A stretch of 64,000 bases of DNA from NCBI RefSeq assembly GCF_028290495.1, contig NZ_JAQGJT010000156.1:54063-118062 (forward strand), written 5' to 3'. The notes beneath the pieces were generated by a model. The model searched no databases. It had not been told where the DNA came from and saw only the letters and a list, made by a program, of their open reading frames with translations. Positions 43,041 through 51,870 of this stretch are shown here, in pieces. The DNA is from Tardiphaga sp. (GTDB lineage: Bacteria; Pseudomonadota; Alphaproteobacteria; Rhizobiales; Xanthobacteraceae). Position numbers and translations under genes: made by a program. Position 1 is the stretch's first letter. Each line of letters begins with the position of its first letter.

Positions 43041-43483
43041 GATTTGACCTGATGATTCTTGAGGCCGAAGAAGACCCAGCCATTCCATTTCGTGCCGGTG
43101 ATTTCCTGGGCGACGGACGACAGCGACTTGTACGGGCGACCGAGATATTCGAAGTCATCGATCCGGACCGTCACGCAATGTAAGATGCCCTGCCATTCCC
43201 GGATCAGCTGGGTGCCGGCGATCGGGCGGTGAACAGGGCGAGCTTTCCGCTCGGCGGCGGTCTTGGTGTCGTACTGCTTGGCCATGGATCGGAGGCGGTC
43301 GAGGGTCTCGCGGCCCAGCCCGCCGTAAGCCAGCTCCTGGATCCGGTAAGCCAGCCGGCTCTCCAGAAAACGCCGATTGTATTGGGGCGGCTCGCTGTTA
43401 AACAGCTCCCGCCACTTTGCCTTCAAAACCGGTGCAGATGCGCCCTTCAAGGCCGCCAATTGGCTCAAAACCGTATTATTCAC
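43037..43483 (-). CDS. DUF2924 domain protein
   Basis: A 148-aa DUF2924 protein from GTG 43483. Marker segments are LKAKWRELFNSEPP, FLESRLAYRIQELAYGGL, GTQLIREWQG and FEYLGRPYKSLSSVAQEITGTKWNGW; the last resembles a short DNA-interaction motif. Such genes nearly always precede a serine recombinase, and here the overlap is ATGA. The start overlaps the stop of the small upstream gene as GTGA. A role as recombination directionality or accessory factor is proposed only from synteny. Confidence 0.92.
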   Translation of the reverse strand: MNNTVLSQLAALKGASAPVLKAKWRELFNSEPPQYNRRFLESRLAYRIQELAYGGLGRETLDRLRSMAKQYDTKTAAERKARPVHRPIAGTQLIREWQGILHCVTVRIDDFEYLGRPYKSLSSVAQEITGTKWNGWVFFGLKNHQVKS

Positions 43484-43680
43484 GTGCCGATATCCTCGCG
43501 TTCACGCTGGACATGACCGTGTGACTCGGGCGTGAAGTCGAGCGGAGAATCTCGATTTGCCGGCGAAATGCGACTGGACTTGCGGGCATTAAGACGCTGG
43601 AGCCCGAGCGCCAGTATCTCGGCCAATTCGCTCAAGATGGAGCCTGTCGTATGATCAATGTGGCGAATCGAATCTTTCAT
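43480..43680 (-). CDS. Small protein heading the recombinase operon (66 aa)
   Basis: A 66-aa protein with a helix (SELAEILALGLQRLNARKSSR) and a polar tail. Its stop overlaps the GTG of the DUF2924 gene, which makes it a likely real first gene of the four-gene operon. Similar short proteins with an LxxGxxRLxARKSS segment occur upstream of DUF2924 genes in rhizobia. ATG 43680 is preferred over 43698. The function is unknown. Confidence 0.7.
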   Translation of the reverse strand: MKDSIRHIDHTTGSILSELAEILALGLQRLNARKSSRISPANRDSPLDFTPESHGHVQREREDIGT

Positions 43681-43770
43681 CGCCTGACAAGCCACCAAGG
43701 CATGCTTGGCGTCAGGCCGGGTAGATGAAGTATTTTAGGGGCCCTTGTCGGCCCAGAGGTTTGATGGGTA

Positions 43771-44640
43771 ATGCTGAACGCGATTAGGCCGCCCATACAA
43801 AGTGCTCCTAAGGGCAGTAAGGTATTCCTTCAAAATGCGGTTGAGTGTCTTGGGCCATTTTCGGACGCTGTCGAGCAACTGTCAAAATTAGAGGCTCGTC
43901 GACGTATTGATCGACTTGCGAGATCGCTAAATTACAATTTCGCGTGCGAGCTCAAGTCACCTCGGTTGGGAGAGACGATTGACCAGTTCCGAAAGTCGGT
44001 CGCGCTTGCCGAGGGACTTGAACGGCATTTGTCCTCGCTTAACGATGTGACGCGGTTCCTCCTCGAAACAGGAGGGGATGGCATGCCAGGTTTTATGGCC
44101 TTTGTCGGTCGACACGCCGAGAAGAAGGCAAAAAAAGCAAGCGATGACCTCGATAAGTTTATCGTCGATCTCGAAGTGTTTACGAGTCGCCTCGCACTTA
44201 CGACCGCGATCGTCGAAACAAGATTCGAGGGCGTTGGACGCAATACCAATATGCACAACAGGCTGATTGGCATAGTTCGGATTAAGTTCATCCAAGACGG
44301 CCTGGCGATCTATGAGTTGTTTAGACCGGGAAAAATATCCGGGTCGGTCGGCGGGCCTTTTCACAAATTTCTGTTGCAGATTTTCCAGTACGCCCGAGGA
44401 AGCGATCCGGACGAAAAAAAATCCAAACTCGGCACGCACCTCAAAGAGCTTGTTGGTGGGTATAAGGCGCGAAAGCGAGAAGAGGCCAAGTATCAGGTAA
44501 TATACGAGCGGCGAGAACTCATGCTAGCAAATCCGAAAACCAAACCTGAGGCGCTACAAAAGATAGATAAGGAATTCGCTCAAAGCGGCGCGCTAATGCG
44601 GAAGCACTGGCGAACGTATATGCCGCAGCTCCGCTATTAG
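43771..44640 (+). CDS. Unknown protein (289 aa) in the mobile segment
   Basis: A 289-aa, mainly helical and Lys-rich protein without signal or membrane segments. A HAEKKAKKASDDLDKFIVDLEVF stretch may form a coiled coil. I know no family. Its Lys/Ile-rich codons look less GC-rich than the surrounding genes, which agrees with acquired DNA. It is divergent from the recombinase operon, so it may be cargo. Confidence 0.65.
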   Translation: MLNAIRPPIQSAPKGSKVFLQNAVECLGPFSDAVEQLSKLEARRRIDRLARSLNYNFACELKSPRLGETIDQFRKSVALAEGLERHLSSLNDVTRFLLETGGDGMPGFMAFVGRHAEKKAKKASDDLDKFIVDLEVFTSRLALTTAIVETRFEGVGRNTNMHNRLIGIVRIKFIQDGLAIYELFRPGKISGSVGGPFHKFLLQIFQYARGSDPDEKKSKLGTHLKELVGGYKARKREEAKYQVIYERRELMLANPKTKPEALQKIDKEFAQSGALMRKHWRTYMPQLRY

Positions 44641-44742
44641 GCTGACGAGGTGCATATCTAAAGCTATGTGGTCGGCCTGTGTTGAGCGCGAATAGCCTCT
44701 AGGAGCGTCTGTCATCCATGGATGGCGTCCCGTCATCCCTTG

Positions 44743-45039
44743 ATGACGGAGGCTGATTTGTTGAACTTTCAGGCTATCGAGCACATTCCAGATGGAAGAC
44801 GGCGCCGGAGCGCAAAAGAACGCCTCCACCAGAAGCGCGTACCGACCACCAAGCGCACGGCGGGCTACGCTCCTAAGGAGTTTTCGCTCTATATCGGCCG
44901 TCAACGACTAGGGATGGTGACGCAAATTGCTCCGCGGTCATTCGAAGCGTTCGATGTGCATGGAGACGTGATCGGTATTTTCAGAACCCGGGTCCAAGCG
45001 ATAGCTTCGATTCCGAAAGCGTCTGAGGAACGGCTGTGA
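44743..45039 (+). CDS. Unknown protein (98 aa) coupled to the HTH gene
   Basis: A 98-aa protein, basic in the first half (GRRRRSAKERLHQKR) and strand-rich in the second (EFSLYIGRQRLGMVTQIAP). The stop overlaps the next gene as GTGA, which supports it. The start may be ATG 44743 or the TTG at 44761, which has a better spaced GGAGG. The function is unknown. Confidence 0.6.
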   Translation: MTEADLLNFQAIEHIPDGRRRRSAKERLHQKRVPTTKRTAGYAPKEFSLYIGRQRLGMVTQIAPRSFEAFDVHGDVIGIFRTRVQAIASIPKASEERL

Positions 45040-45683
45040 GCTACCAGGCAACTGAATGGGCGCGTCGCCAAGTCACAGGGGGAAAATCGCGAAAGGTGCT
45101 GCTGTTCGCTATCGCAACCTATGCAGACGCAGACGGGTTTTGCTGGCCGTCACAGGAGACCCTGGCCAAAGATGCTGAGATGTCCGTCGACACGGTTCAG
45201 CGCCAACTGAAGCTGTTGGAAAAACAGAAACTACTTACGCGCGAACACATGCCGAAGCGGCGGGGTAAATGGCGCGGCCACTGCTATCGCCTCAATATAG
45301 GATCAGCCGTGCTTGGCTCAGCCCCGGGAGCCAAGACCACGGCGCTCGATTTGCGGCCTAACCACACCGCATCTGGCACCGAAACCAGGCCGCATAGCTT
45401 GCGGCATAAACCTTCAAGAGAAACTTCATCTGAAAATCTACCAGGTAGAACACCGACCAGCGTTGAGAAGCGCCAGATTGCTTTCCAGAAGCAGTATGAG
45501 GGAATTGAAATCATCCAACACCGGATCGCCGTGCGCATCGGGGGTACAGGTTGGCTCATCTTAGGAGAAATGAGTGAAAGTGAGCTGGCTCGAGTGTCCG
45601 CACTTGAACGGCAGGGCAGGCTGGACGACGAGAGCTTGCTAGAAGCCGTCGCGAAGGTCCAACTGACGAAGCTGAGGGAATAA
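45036..45683 (+). CDS. Winged-HTH protein, replication-initiator-like
   Basis: A 215-aa protein from GTG 45036, overlapping the previous stop. The N-terminal part (VLLFAIATYADADGFCWPSQETLAKDAEMSVDTVQRQLKLLE) is a helix-turn-helix domain of the type found in phage and plasmid replication proteins and regulators. The middle is disordered and the C-terminal part helical. It probably binds DNA of the element. Two repeated hairpins lie 350-550 bases downstream and could be its sites, which is speculative. Confidence 0.78.
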   Translation: MSYQATEWARRQVTGGKSRKVLLFAIATYADADGFCWPSQETLAKDAEMSVDTVQRQLKLLEKQKLLTREHMPKRRGKWRGHCYRLNIGSAVLGSAPGAKTTALDLRPNHTASGTETRPHSLRHKPSRETSSENLPGRTPTSVEKRQIAFQKQYEGIEIIQHRIAVRIGGTGWLILGEMSESELARVSALERQGRLDDESLLEAVAKVQLTKLRE

Positions 45684-45691
45684 TCACGTCC

Positions 45692-45949
45692 GTGCTGGCT
45701 GCTATCTTGCAAGGCGAGCTCAGCGAGGACAGCTCAGTTCTCGTTCGCACCGCTCGTCGTCAAGGGCTGATGGGCGATGGCCGCGCGATTGCTCGGCGCA
45801 ATGACGCAGCAATTGTCCGGTTTCTCGCCAGACCTTGGATACAGGGAAAGATCCGTGCGATTCTAAATGCGCCCGGATTTTACTCTATGAAGTGCGGATA
45901 TGGGACCGGTTTAGAGTGGTTTGTGCAGAAAGAGCATCAGCTCGATTGA
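45692..45949 (+). CDS. Possible small protein (85 aa), GTG start
   Basis: An 85-codon frame 8 bases after the HTH gene, with an amphipathic N-terminus (VLAAILQGELSEDSSVLVRTARRQGLMG). It may be a real distal gene of the operon, since spacing and composition are acceptable, but no family or strong ribosome site is seen. Confidence 0.4.
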   Translation: MLAAILQGELSEDSSVLVRTARRQGLMGDGRAIARRNDAAIVRFLARPWIQGKIRAILNAPGFYSMKCGYGTGLEWFVQKEHQLD

Positions 45950-46031
45950 GAAAACCAACAGTGTGCCGCGAGGCAACGGTTCTTCATTTTCTGGCTTTTT
46001 ATTCACAAAAGCCAGATCTAATAGCCGCGGC

Positions 46032-46065
46032 GTTAGCCCTGGCAGTTTGCTAGGGCTAACGAGGA
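46032..46065. repeat. Hairpin repeat, copy A
   Basis: A 9-bp perfect inverted repeat GTTAGCCCT/AGGGCTAAC around an 11-base loop, followed by GAGGA. A second copy at 46206..46239 differs in one loop base and the first arm base. Copies are 174 bp apart in direct orientation. Confidence 0.7.
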
Positions 46066-46205
46066 ATGTGAGCCATCCGAAATATCTTACGTTGGCCTGT
46101 TTGGGGGAAAGGCAGAGAGTGTCCAGCCTCGATTGTCCACTTCCTTCAAAGGCCACTTCGCGTCGGCATGTCGGTCGCGAGACAGCCAAAAACTCATTTG
46201 ACACG

Positions 46206-46239
46206 ATTAGCCCTGGCAATTTGCTAGGGCTAACGAGGA
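46206..46239. repeat. Hairpin repeat, copy B
   Basis: The same hairpin as 46032..46065, with GCAATTTGCT in the loop and A for G at the first arm base, again followed by GAGGA. The retained arms suggest a functional structure or protein site. No gene covers the region between the copies convincingly. Confidence 0.7.
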
Positions 46240-46373
46240 CCGTCGGCACGCTGCCCCATCGAGGCTTAATTGATGAGCGATGCGCTAACCGGCCTGACGC
46301 GCGGCCCGGAAGGCGTCGGAGCTGACTACTTTAGCTTCGCGGCACGTCCCGGCTGGGGTGGAAGGGCCTGACC

Positions 46374-46912
46374 GTGTTGCGCGCTCAACAGGCGGGGGGG
46401 GGCGTCAAAACTCTGGAAGGTAGGGGCATGGGACCGGTTAGGGTGTCTCACACGCAAAAAGTTGGTTTTTTAAAACTAAAAGCCCACCTGCGTTTGGTCT
46501 CTGGCGCGGCCGATGCCACTCAGCATTTTGCGGATTTAATAGAGAAAGCCACTCTTGCAGTAGATAGCTTCTGGCGCTGCGCGCTCGCACGCTTAAGCTA
46601 CAAGACGAAGACGTATCTAAGCGCGCCGCTCACGCTGCAATCGAGAAGGGATTTCGTTCATTCCATGGATCATTTGCCGACAATTTGGATGAAGTGGCAG
46701 GTGACATAAAGGCAGCGTTGACGAAAAATCATGAGTACGTCAGCTTAGCGACTTTAGATGCCGCTATCGTCATGCTCAAGAATATCGGGCGAGAGGATGA
46801 TGCCAAGGCTCTTCTGAAATCCTTCGAAAGCAGCCAAGATGCAGAGTTCAGGCAGCCCGAGCGTGATCCCTTTGGCAGATCGATTGGCGATTCGGATGCT
46901 CAAATAATCTAG
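46374..46912 (+). pseudogene. Degraded gene, two frames
   Basis: The part from about 46568 to the stop at 46912 reads as a coherent helical protein in one frame (VSKRAAHAAIEKGFRSF, then HEYVSLATLDAAIVMLKNIGRED). It has no start codon in that frame. The upstream frame (46374..46709) holds residues such as ADATQHFADLIEKATLAVDSFW that may be its former N-terminus. A frameshift near 46570-46600 would join them. The original function is not recognised. Confidence 0.5.
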
Positions 46913-47130
46913 CAATCTCTAGCTTGGATAGCGCTTCGGAGTTGTAGCGCACCGGTTATTCCTCCCATGCACACCAAAAGACGGGGTCTTAATCGCGAGC
47001 ATCGAAGCTTAATTGACGACCTCGGACGCGCAAAAGTAATCGACAAAATTGGCTCCAGCGCTCTCGCCTAAGTCGAGCATGCGATGCATCTACGCCGTCG
47101 ACAAATCGGGAGATAGTGGCAATTGTATCG
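46913..47130. other. Gap at the right end of the mobile segment
   Basis: About 220 bases without a supported gene. It probably contains the boundary between the acquired segment and the conserved genome that starts with the candidate EcfG promoter at 47131. I could not identify an att repeat. Confidence 0.35.
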
Positions 47131-47155
47131 GGAACCTTCGGCATCGTCCTGAGTT
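47131..47155 (+). promoter_or_regulatory. Candidate EcfG-type promoter
   Basis: GGAAC, 17 bases, then GTT fits the alphaproteobacterial general-stress sigma factor pattern GGAAC-N16/17-CGTT except for the C. It ends 51 bases before the ATG of the 78-aa exported protein. Confidence 0.55.
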
Positions 47156-47206
47156 CTATTTTTCGCATCGGGCACCCTGCATCCTATGCAAACTGGAGGA
47201 ATTACG

Positions 47207-47443
47207 ATGAGGAAGTTTTTGATGGCCAGTGCCATCGGCGCGTTCGCAGTGACCTCGGCTTTCGCCCAGACCACGACCGTCTCCACCGAATATTACGTGG
47301 TGCGGGATCCCGCTACGAAGAAGTGCACTGTCGTGGACAAGAAGCCGACGACCACCACGACAATCGTTGATAACGGCACATACAAGACGAAGACTGAAGC
47401 CGAAACCGGCATGAAGACTACAAAGGTCTGCACCGAGAACTAA
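47207..47443 (+). CDS. Small exported protein (78 aa)
   Basis: A 78-aa protein with a standard signal peptide (FLMASAIGAFAVTSAFA, cleavage before QTTT). The mature part is Thr/Lys-rich (TTVSTEYYVV, KKPTTTTTIV) with two cysteines that could pair in the periplasm. ATG 47207 has GGAGG 7 bases upstream. Short proteins like this are common in Bradyrhizobium and often respond to stress. Here a candidate EcfG promoter precedes and a hairpin terminator follows, so it forms its own unit. The function is unknown. Confidence 0.85.
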   Translation: MRKFLMASAIGAFAVTSAFAQTTTVSTEYYVVRDPATKKCTVVDKKPTTTTTIVDNGTYKTKTEAETGMKTTKVCTEN

Positions 47444-47449
47444 AGTTTC

Positions 47450-47481
47450 GGAGCTTTCGCCGTCGTGGCGGCGAAGGCTCC
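47450..47481 (+). terminator. Hairpin terminator after the 78-aa gene
   Basis: Arms GGAGCTTTCGCCG and CGGCGAAGGCTCC pair with one mismatch around a 6-base loop, directly after the stop codon. There is no strong T-run after it, so Rho-assisted ending is possible. Confidence 0.6.
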
Positions 47482-47684
47482 GTTACTCGGACACGACTTA
47501 TTTGGCGTCACTCTTTGCTGGGAATGCTGCGTTCAAAATTACTCATTGTGACTGGCCGACTTGCCCAGCCTTGGCCGGGACCGCCGGTGCCGGCGGGACC
47601 CTCAAGATGAAGCTTGTTCCGCTTTAGGAACTGGAGCGTCCTGCGGGGTTATAGGCTGTAGCTTTTCGAACCGTTGGAGGCACC

Positions 47685-49193
47685 TTGAACCGACGACAAC
47701 TTCTTGGGGCCTCGGCCGCGCTTCCGCTGCTGACAATATTGCCACGTAGCCCTGCAGCGGCGGCTGGACCGACACCATTCGACGCCTCCTTGGTGCGGCA
47801 GATGGCGCGCGACGCCGCCGCAAGGCCGTTCAAGGGTGCCGACAACAAGTTGCCGGACTCTCTGAAGGATCTCGACTACGACCAGTACCGCGCGCTTCGC
47901 TTCAATCCGGAGAAGGCGCTCTGGCGCGGCGAGAAGTTGCCCTTCGAGGTGCAATTCTTTCACCGAGGCTCGTTCTACACCAACCGTGTCGATATCTACG
48001 AAGTCGCTAATGGGCAGGCGGCCCGGGTTCCCTATCAACCCGAGAACTTTTCATTTGGCGCTACGCCGCCGCCTCCGGCCGGTACCGATCTCGGCTTCGG
48101 CGGTTTCCGGCTGCATGCGCCGATCAACAAACCCGATTATTACGACGAGGTCTGTGTATTTCTCGGCGCCAGCTACTTTCGTGCGGTTGCCAAAGGTCAG
48201 GTTTACGGTCTGTCTGCGCGTGGTCTATCGATCAACACCGGCGAGGCGGCAGGCGAAGAGTTTCCCCAATTCAAAGCGTTCTGGATCGAGAAACCGGCGT
48301 CCAACGCCAACTCGATCGTGGTGCACGCGCTGCTGGACAGCGAAAGTGCCGCAGCTGCCTATCGCTTCACCATCCGGCCGGGCGAAACCACGATTTTCGA
48401 TGTGGAAGTGGCGATCTATCCGCGGGTTGAATTGAAGAATGCCGGCCTCGCCCCGATCACCAGCATGTTTTTCTTCGGGCCCAACGACCGCAAGGAAGTC
48501 GATGACTTTCGCCCTGCCGTGCACGATTCCGACGGCATGGCGATCTACAACGGACGCGGCGAGCAGCTGTGGCGCCCCCTGAACAATCCTCGCGACTTGC
48601 AGATCAGTTCGTTCGGTGATCTCAATCCCCGCGGCTTCGGGCTGATGCAGAGACAGAAGAGTTATCTCGACTACCAGGATCTCGAATCCAGCTTCGAACG
48701 GCGCCCCAGCCTGTGGGTCGAGCCTATCGGCGACTGGGGCGAGGGTTCGGTGCAGCTGCTCGAAATCCCCACCAAGGAAGAGATTCACGACAATATCGCT
48801 GGCTTCTGGCGCCCGAAAGGTCCACTGCCGGCCAAGGGCGAGCACACCTATGCCTACCGCCTGCATTGGGGACCGGACCATCCGAAGCCCTCGGCGCTTG
48901 CGATCTTCTCGCGCAGCGGCATAGGCGCGCGCGGCGATGACACTAAGCTTTTCGTGCTTGAGCTGATCGGCGATAAGCTGAAATCCATCGCCCCCGACAA
49001 GATCAAGGGCGTCGTTACCGCCGAAAAGGCCGAAATCCGCAACGTCGTCACGCAGCCGAACCCGCAAAGCGGCGGCTGGCGGCTGAGCTTCGAAATGCCG
49101 ATCAAGGGCAAGGCGCCGGTCGAACTGCGCGCGTTGCTGATGCAGGATGATCAAGCAATTTCCGAAGTCTGGGTCTATCGATGGACGCCGTGA
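47685..49193 (+). CDS. opgG: Glucan biosynthesis protein OpgG/OpgD (periplasmic)
   Basis: A 502-aa MdoG-family protein needed for making osmoregulated periplasmic glucans. It starts with a Tat-type signal (NRRQLLGASAALPLL) and continues with family segments KLPFEVQFFHRG, APITSMFFFGPNDRK, LWRPLNNPRDLQISSF, RGFGLMQRQKSYLDYQD, RRPSLWVEPIGDWGEG and AYRLHWG. The TTG start at 47685 has GGAGG upstream and gives the RR motif directly. The length is normal. The stop overlaps the opgH start by 13 bases, so the pair is co-translated. Confidence 0.96.
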   Translation: MNRRQLLGASAALPLLTILPRSPAAAAGPTPFDASLVRQMARDAAARPFKGADNKLPDSLKDLDYDQYRALRFNPEKALWRGEKLPFEVQFFHRGSFYTNRVDIYEVANGQAARVPYQPENFSFGATPPPPAGTDLGFGGFRLHAPINKPDYYDEVCVFLGASYFRAVAKGQVYGLSARGLSINTGEAAGEEFPQFKAFWIEKPASNANSIVVHALLDSESAAAAYRFTIRPGETTIFDVEVAIYPRVELKNAGLAPITSMFFFGPNDRKEVDDFRPAVHDSDGMAIYNGRGEQLWRPLNNPRDLQISSFGDLNPRGFGLMQRQKSYLDYQDLESSFERRPSLWVEPIGDWGEGSVQLLEIPTKEEIHDNIAGFWRPKGPLPAKGEHTYAYRLHWGPDHPKPSALAIFSRSGIGARGDDTKLFVLELIGDKLKSIAPDKIKGVVTAEKAEIRNVVTQPNPQSGGWRLSFEMPIKGKAPVELRALLMQDDQAISEVWVYRWTP

Positions 49194-51364
49194 GCCCGAA
49201 GAAACCAGAACCTCCGACCGTTTCCGCAATCGACTCGTCGTCTCCGGTTGATGCAAGCGGCGCGTTTCTCCCGCCGGAGATGCCGACTGCAATGGCACCG
49301 CAGAAGCTGGCGGGGGTGATGAAATCGGAACGGCGCGCTCAATTCAAGCCGATGCCAACCGTGCTGCGGCGCGCCTATATCCTGATCGGCACCGCCGCGA
49401 TGACCTTGGCCGGCGGCTACGAAATGTTTGAGGTCTTGCAGGTCGGCGGAGTCACGATCCTCGAAGGTTTGGTACTGGCGCTGTTCGTGTTGCTGTTCGC
49501 CTGGGTGGCGTTCTCGTTCATGTCGGCGCTGGCCGGCTTTGCGATGTTGCTGGTGCGCGGGCGGGATCCGCTCGGGATGGAGCCTCACGCGCCGCTCCCG
49601 GCGATCTCGAGCCGTAATGCGATGCTGTTGCCGACCTATAATGAAGATCCCTATCGGATCATGGCTCGTTTACGGGCGATCTTCGAATCCGCCGGGGAAA
49701 CCGGCTATGCCTCGCAATTCGACTGGTTCGTGCTCAGCGACACCACCGACCCGGCGATCTGGGTCGCTGAGGAAAAGGCTTTGCTACAACTACGCCACGA
49801 GGCGAGCGCCAGCCGCATCTTCTACCGCCACCGGCCACGCAACACCGCGCGCAAATCGGGCAATATCGAAGACTGGGTCAAACGGTTCGGCGCCGGATAT
49901 GATCACATGATCATCCTTGACGCCGACAGCCTGATGACCGGCGATACCATCGTGCGCCTGGTCGCCGGCATGGAGCAGCATCCCGGCGTCGGCCTGATTC
50001 AGACGCTGCCGATCGTAGTCAATGCGCGCTCGCTGTTCGCGCGGATGCAGCAGTTCGCGGGCCGGCTCTACGGCCCGGTAATCGCGTCAGGTATCGCGTG
50101 GTGGCACGGCTCCGAAGGCAACTACTGGGGCCATAATGCGATTATCCGCGTCCGCGCCTTTGCGGAGGACGCCGGCCTGCCAGAACTGTCCGGGCGGAAG
50201 CCGTTCGGCGGCCACATCCTCAGCCACGATTTCATTGAAGCGGCATTCATGCGGCGGGCCGGATGGGCGATCCACATGGCGCCGAAGCTGGCCGGCAGCT
50301 TTGAGGAATGCCCGCCGTCGCTGCTCGATTTTGCTGCCCGCGACCGACGTTGGTGCCAAGGCAATCTGCAGCATCTCGCGGTGCTGCCCGCGCGCCGGCT
50401 GCACTGGGTGTCGCGGCTGCATCTTATGACCGGAATCGGCTCTTATCTGACCGCACCGCTTTGGCTGATGTTTCTCGTGCTCGGCATCCTGATCTCGCTA
50501 CAGGCGCAGTTCGTGCGGCCGGAGTACTTCCCGAAGGGCTTTTCGCTGTTCCCTCAGTGGCCGGCGCAGGATCCAGTCCGCGCGGCTTGGGTGTTCGCCG
50601 GCACCATGGGGCTGCTGATCGTGCCGAAACTGCTCGCCTACGCCTTGCTGCTCACACAAGGGGACACCCGCAAACGCTTCGGCGGCGGCTTTTTGGTCCT
50701 TCTCGGCATTATGGTCGAGACCGTGCTCTCCGGCCTCATCGCGCCGGTCATGATGATCTTCCAATCATCGGCGGTCGGCGAAATACTGCTTGGTCGCGAC
50801 GCCGGCTGGCAGGTACAGCGCCGCGACGATAGCGGCGTTCCGTTGCGCGAGGTCGTGAGAGAATATGCGGTGCCAACGCTAATCGGGGTACTGATGGCCA
50901 TCAGCGCCTACGCGGTATCGCTCCCGTTGTTCCTGTGGATGACGCCGGTGATCGTCGGTCTGCTGCTTTCGGCACCGGTGGCGATGCTGTCATCGCGCCT
51001 ATTGCAGGCGGGCCAACGCGCCGGCCTGTTCGGTACTCCCGAACAGAATACGCCGCCGAAGGTGCTCGACCGCGCCAACGAGCTGGCGCTAACGGCGCCG
51101 ACCTACGGCACCAGCCCGCTGCACGAGCTCCGCGGCGACGCTGAGCTGCGGGAGGCGCACCTGCGAACGCTGGCTGATCAGCCGCGAACCCGCGGCCAGA
51201 TCGATACCGACCTCGCCATCGCCCGTGCAAAAATCGAGGACGCCGGGGGGTTCGATGAAGCCGTCAGCTACCTCAGTACCCGTGAAACGTTTGCCGTCCT
51301 GAATAGTCGGATTGCGCTCGAGCTGCTGGCACGATTGCCCGACGAGGCGCCAGTCGCGGACTAA
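49181..51364 (+). CDS. opgH: Glucans biosynthesis glucosyltransferase OpgH (inner membrane)
   Basis: A 727-aa family-2 glucosyltransferase that builds the linear beta-1,2 glucan backbone from UDP-glucose and passes it to the periplasm. The cytoplasmic catalytic domain shows LPTYNEDPYR, HMIILDADSLMTG (DxD-like), GHILSHDFIEAAFMRRAGW and the RDRRWCQGNLQH (RW) motif. Membrane segments lie at about residues 65-125 and in the last 300 residues. The ATG lies inside the end of opgG. No cyclic-glucan synthase is nearby. Confidence 0.96.
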   Translation: MDAVSPKKPEPPTVSAIDSSSPVDASGAFLPPEMPTAMAPQKLAGVMKSERRAQFKPMPTVLRRAYILIGTAAMTLAGGYEMFEVLQVGGVTILEGLVLALFVLLFAWVAFSFMSALAGFAMLLVRGRDPLGMEPHAPLPAISSRNAMLLPTYNEDPYRIMARLRAIFESAGETGYASQFDWFVLSDTTDPAIWVAEEKALLQLRHEASASRIFYRHRPRNTARKSGNIEDWVKRFGAGYDHMIILDADSLMTGDTIVRLVAGMEQHPGVGLIQTLPIVVNARSLFARMQQFAGRLYGPVIASGIAWWHGSEGNYWGHNAIIRVRAFAEDAGLPELSGRKPFGGHILSHDFIEAAFMRRAGWAIHMAPKLAGSFEECPPSLLDFAARDRRWCQGNLQHLAVLPARRLHWVSRLHLMTGIGSYLTAPLWLMFLVLGILISLQAQFVRPEYFPKGFSLFPQWPAQDPVRAAWVFAGTMGLLIVPKLLAYALLLTQGDTRKRFGGGFLVLLGIMVETVLSGLIAPVMMIFQSSAVGEILLGRDAGWQVQRRDDSGVPLREVVREYAVPTLIGVLMAISAYAVSLPLFLWMTPVIVGLLLSAPVAMLSSRLLQAGQRAGLFGTPEQNTPPKVLDRANELALTAPTYGTSPLHELRGDAELREAHLRTLADQPRTRGQIDTDLAIARAKIEDAGGFDEAVSYLSTRETFAVLNSRIALELLARLPDEAPVAD

Positions 51365-51473
51365 TGACGGCTTCTTGGCCGCGCTAATCAGGAAATCGGC
51401 GAACCACCCTCTCCCGCACCAGGACGAGCCGTCGATCGTAACGCGCAGGAAGTGCCACTTTTCCCGATGCTGG

Positions 51474-51498
51474 GGAACGGTGTGCAAAGTCGAAAGTT
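51474..51498 (+). promoter_or_regulatory. Candidate EcfG-type promoter
   Basis: GGAAC, 17 bases, then GTT, 33 bases before the ATG of the 107-aa exported protein. Same arrangement as at 47131 and 52611. Confidence 0.55.
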
Positions 51499-51530
51499 AG
51501 AAGCGCCCTGCCACTTGCGAGGATCTAGAC

Positions 51531-51854
51531 ATGAAACACCTTCGCCTTCCAATCTTCGGCCTTTGCGTTGCCGCCGCCCTGTCGTGTGCTGCTTATGCTC
51601 AGGCGCCGGCGGCCAAGAGCGGTCCGGGAAACAACGCCATTAACAGCGAGCAGAAGAACTCGACAGCGCCGGTAGCGGGACGGAACTCGTTTACCGAAGG
51701 CCAAGCCAAAAGCGCAATCGAAAAAGCCGGTTACACCAGCGTCACCGAGCTGAAGAAGGACGACAACGGCATCTGGCGCGGCAAAGCCAGCAAGGGCGGG
51801 TCGGCCAGCGCGGTCACCGTCGATTTCCAGGGCAACGTCAACGCCGCCAAATAA
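51531..51854 (+). CDS. Small exported protein (107 aa), PepSY-like
   Basis: A 107-aa protein with a signal peptide (LPIFGLCVAAALSCAAYA). The mature part has NSFTEGQAKSAIEKAGYTSVTELKKDDNGIWRGKA and ends in a VTVDFQGNV strand, a pattern like the short PepSY-type periplasmic proteins of rhizobia. Its ATG at 51531 follows a candidate EcfG promoter; the next gene, a general-stress-type protein, starts 16 bases later, so both are likely induced together. The role is unknown. Confidence 0.87.
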   Translation: MKHLRLPIFGLCVAAALSCAAYAQAPAAKSGPGNNAINSEQKNSTAPVAGRNSFTEGQAKSAIEKAGYTSVTELKKDDNGIWRGKASKGGSASAVTVDFQGNVNAAK

Positions 51855-51870
51855 TCAAAAGGACACGAAC

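Noticed and set aside
45911-46249. 112-aa minus-strand ORF with repeated VSPSKLPGL peptides
   Set aside because: The peptide repeat is only the translation of the two DNA hairpins; no other sign of coding.
48225-49298. 357-aa minus-strand ORF
   Set aside because: Antisense shadow of opgG caused by GC-rich codon bias.
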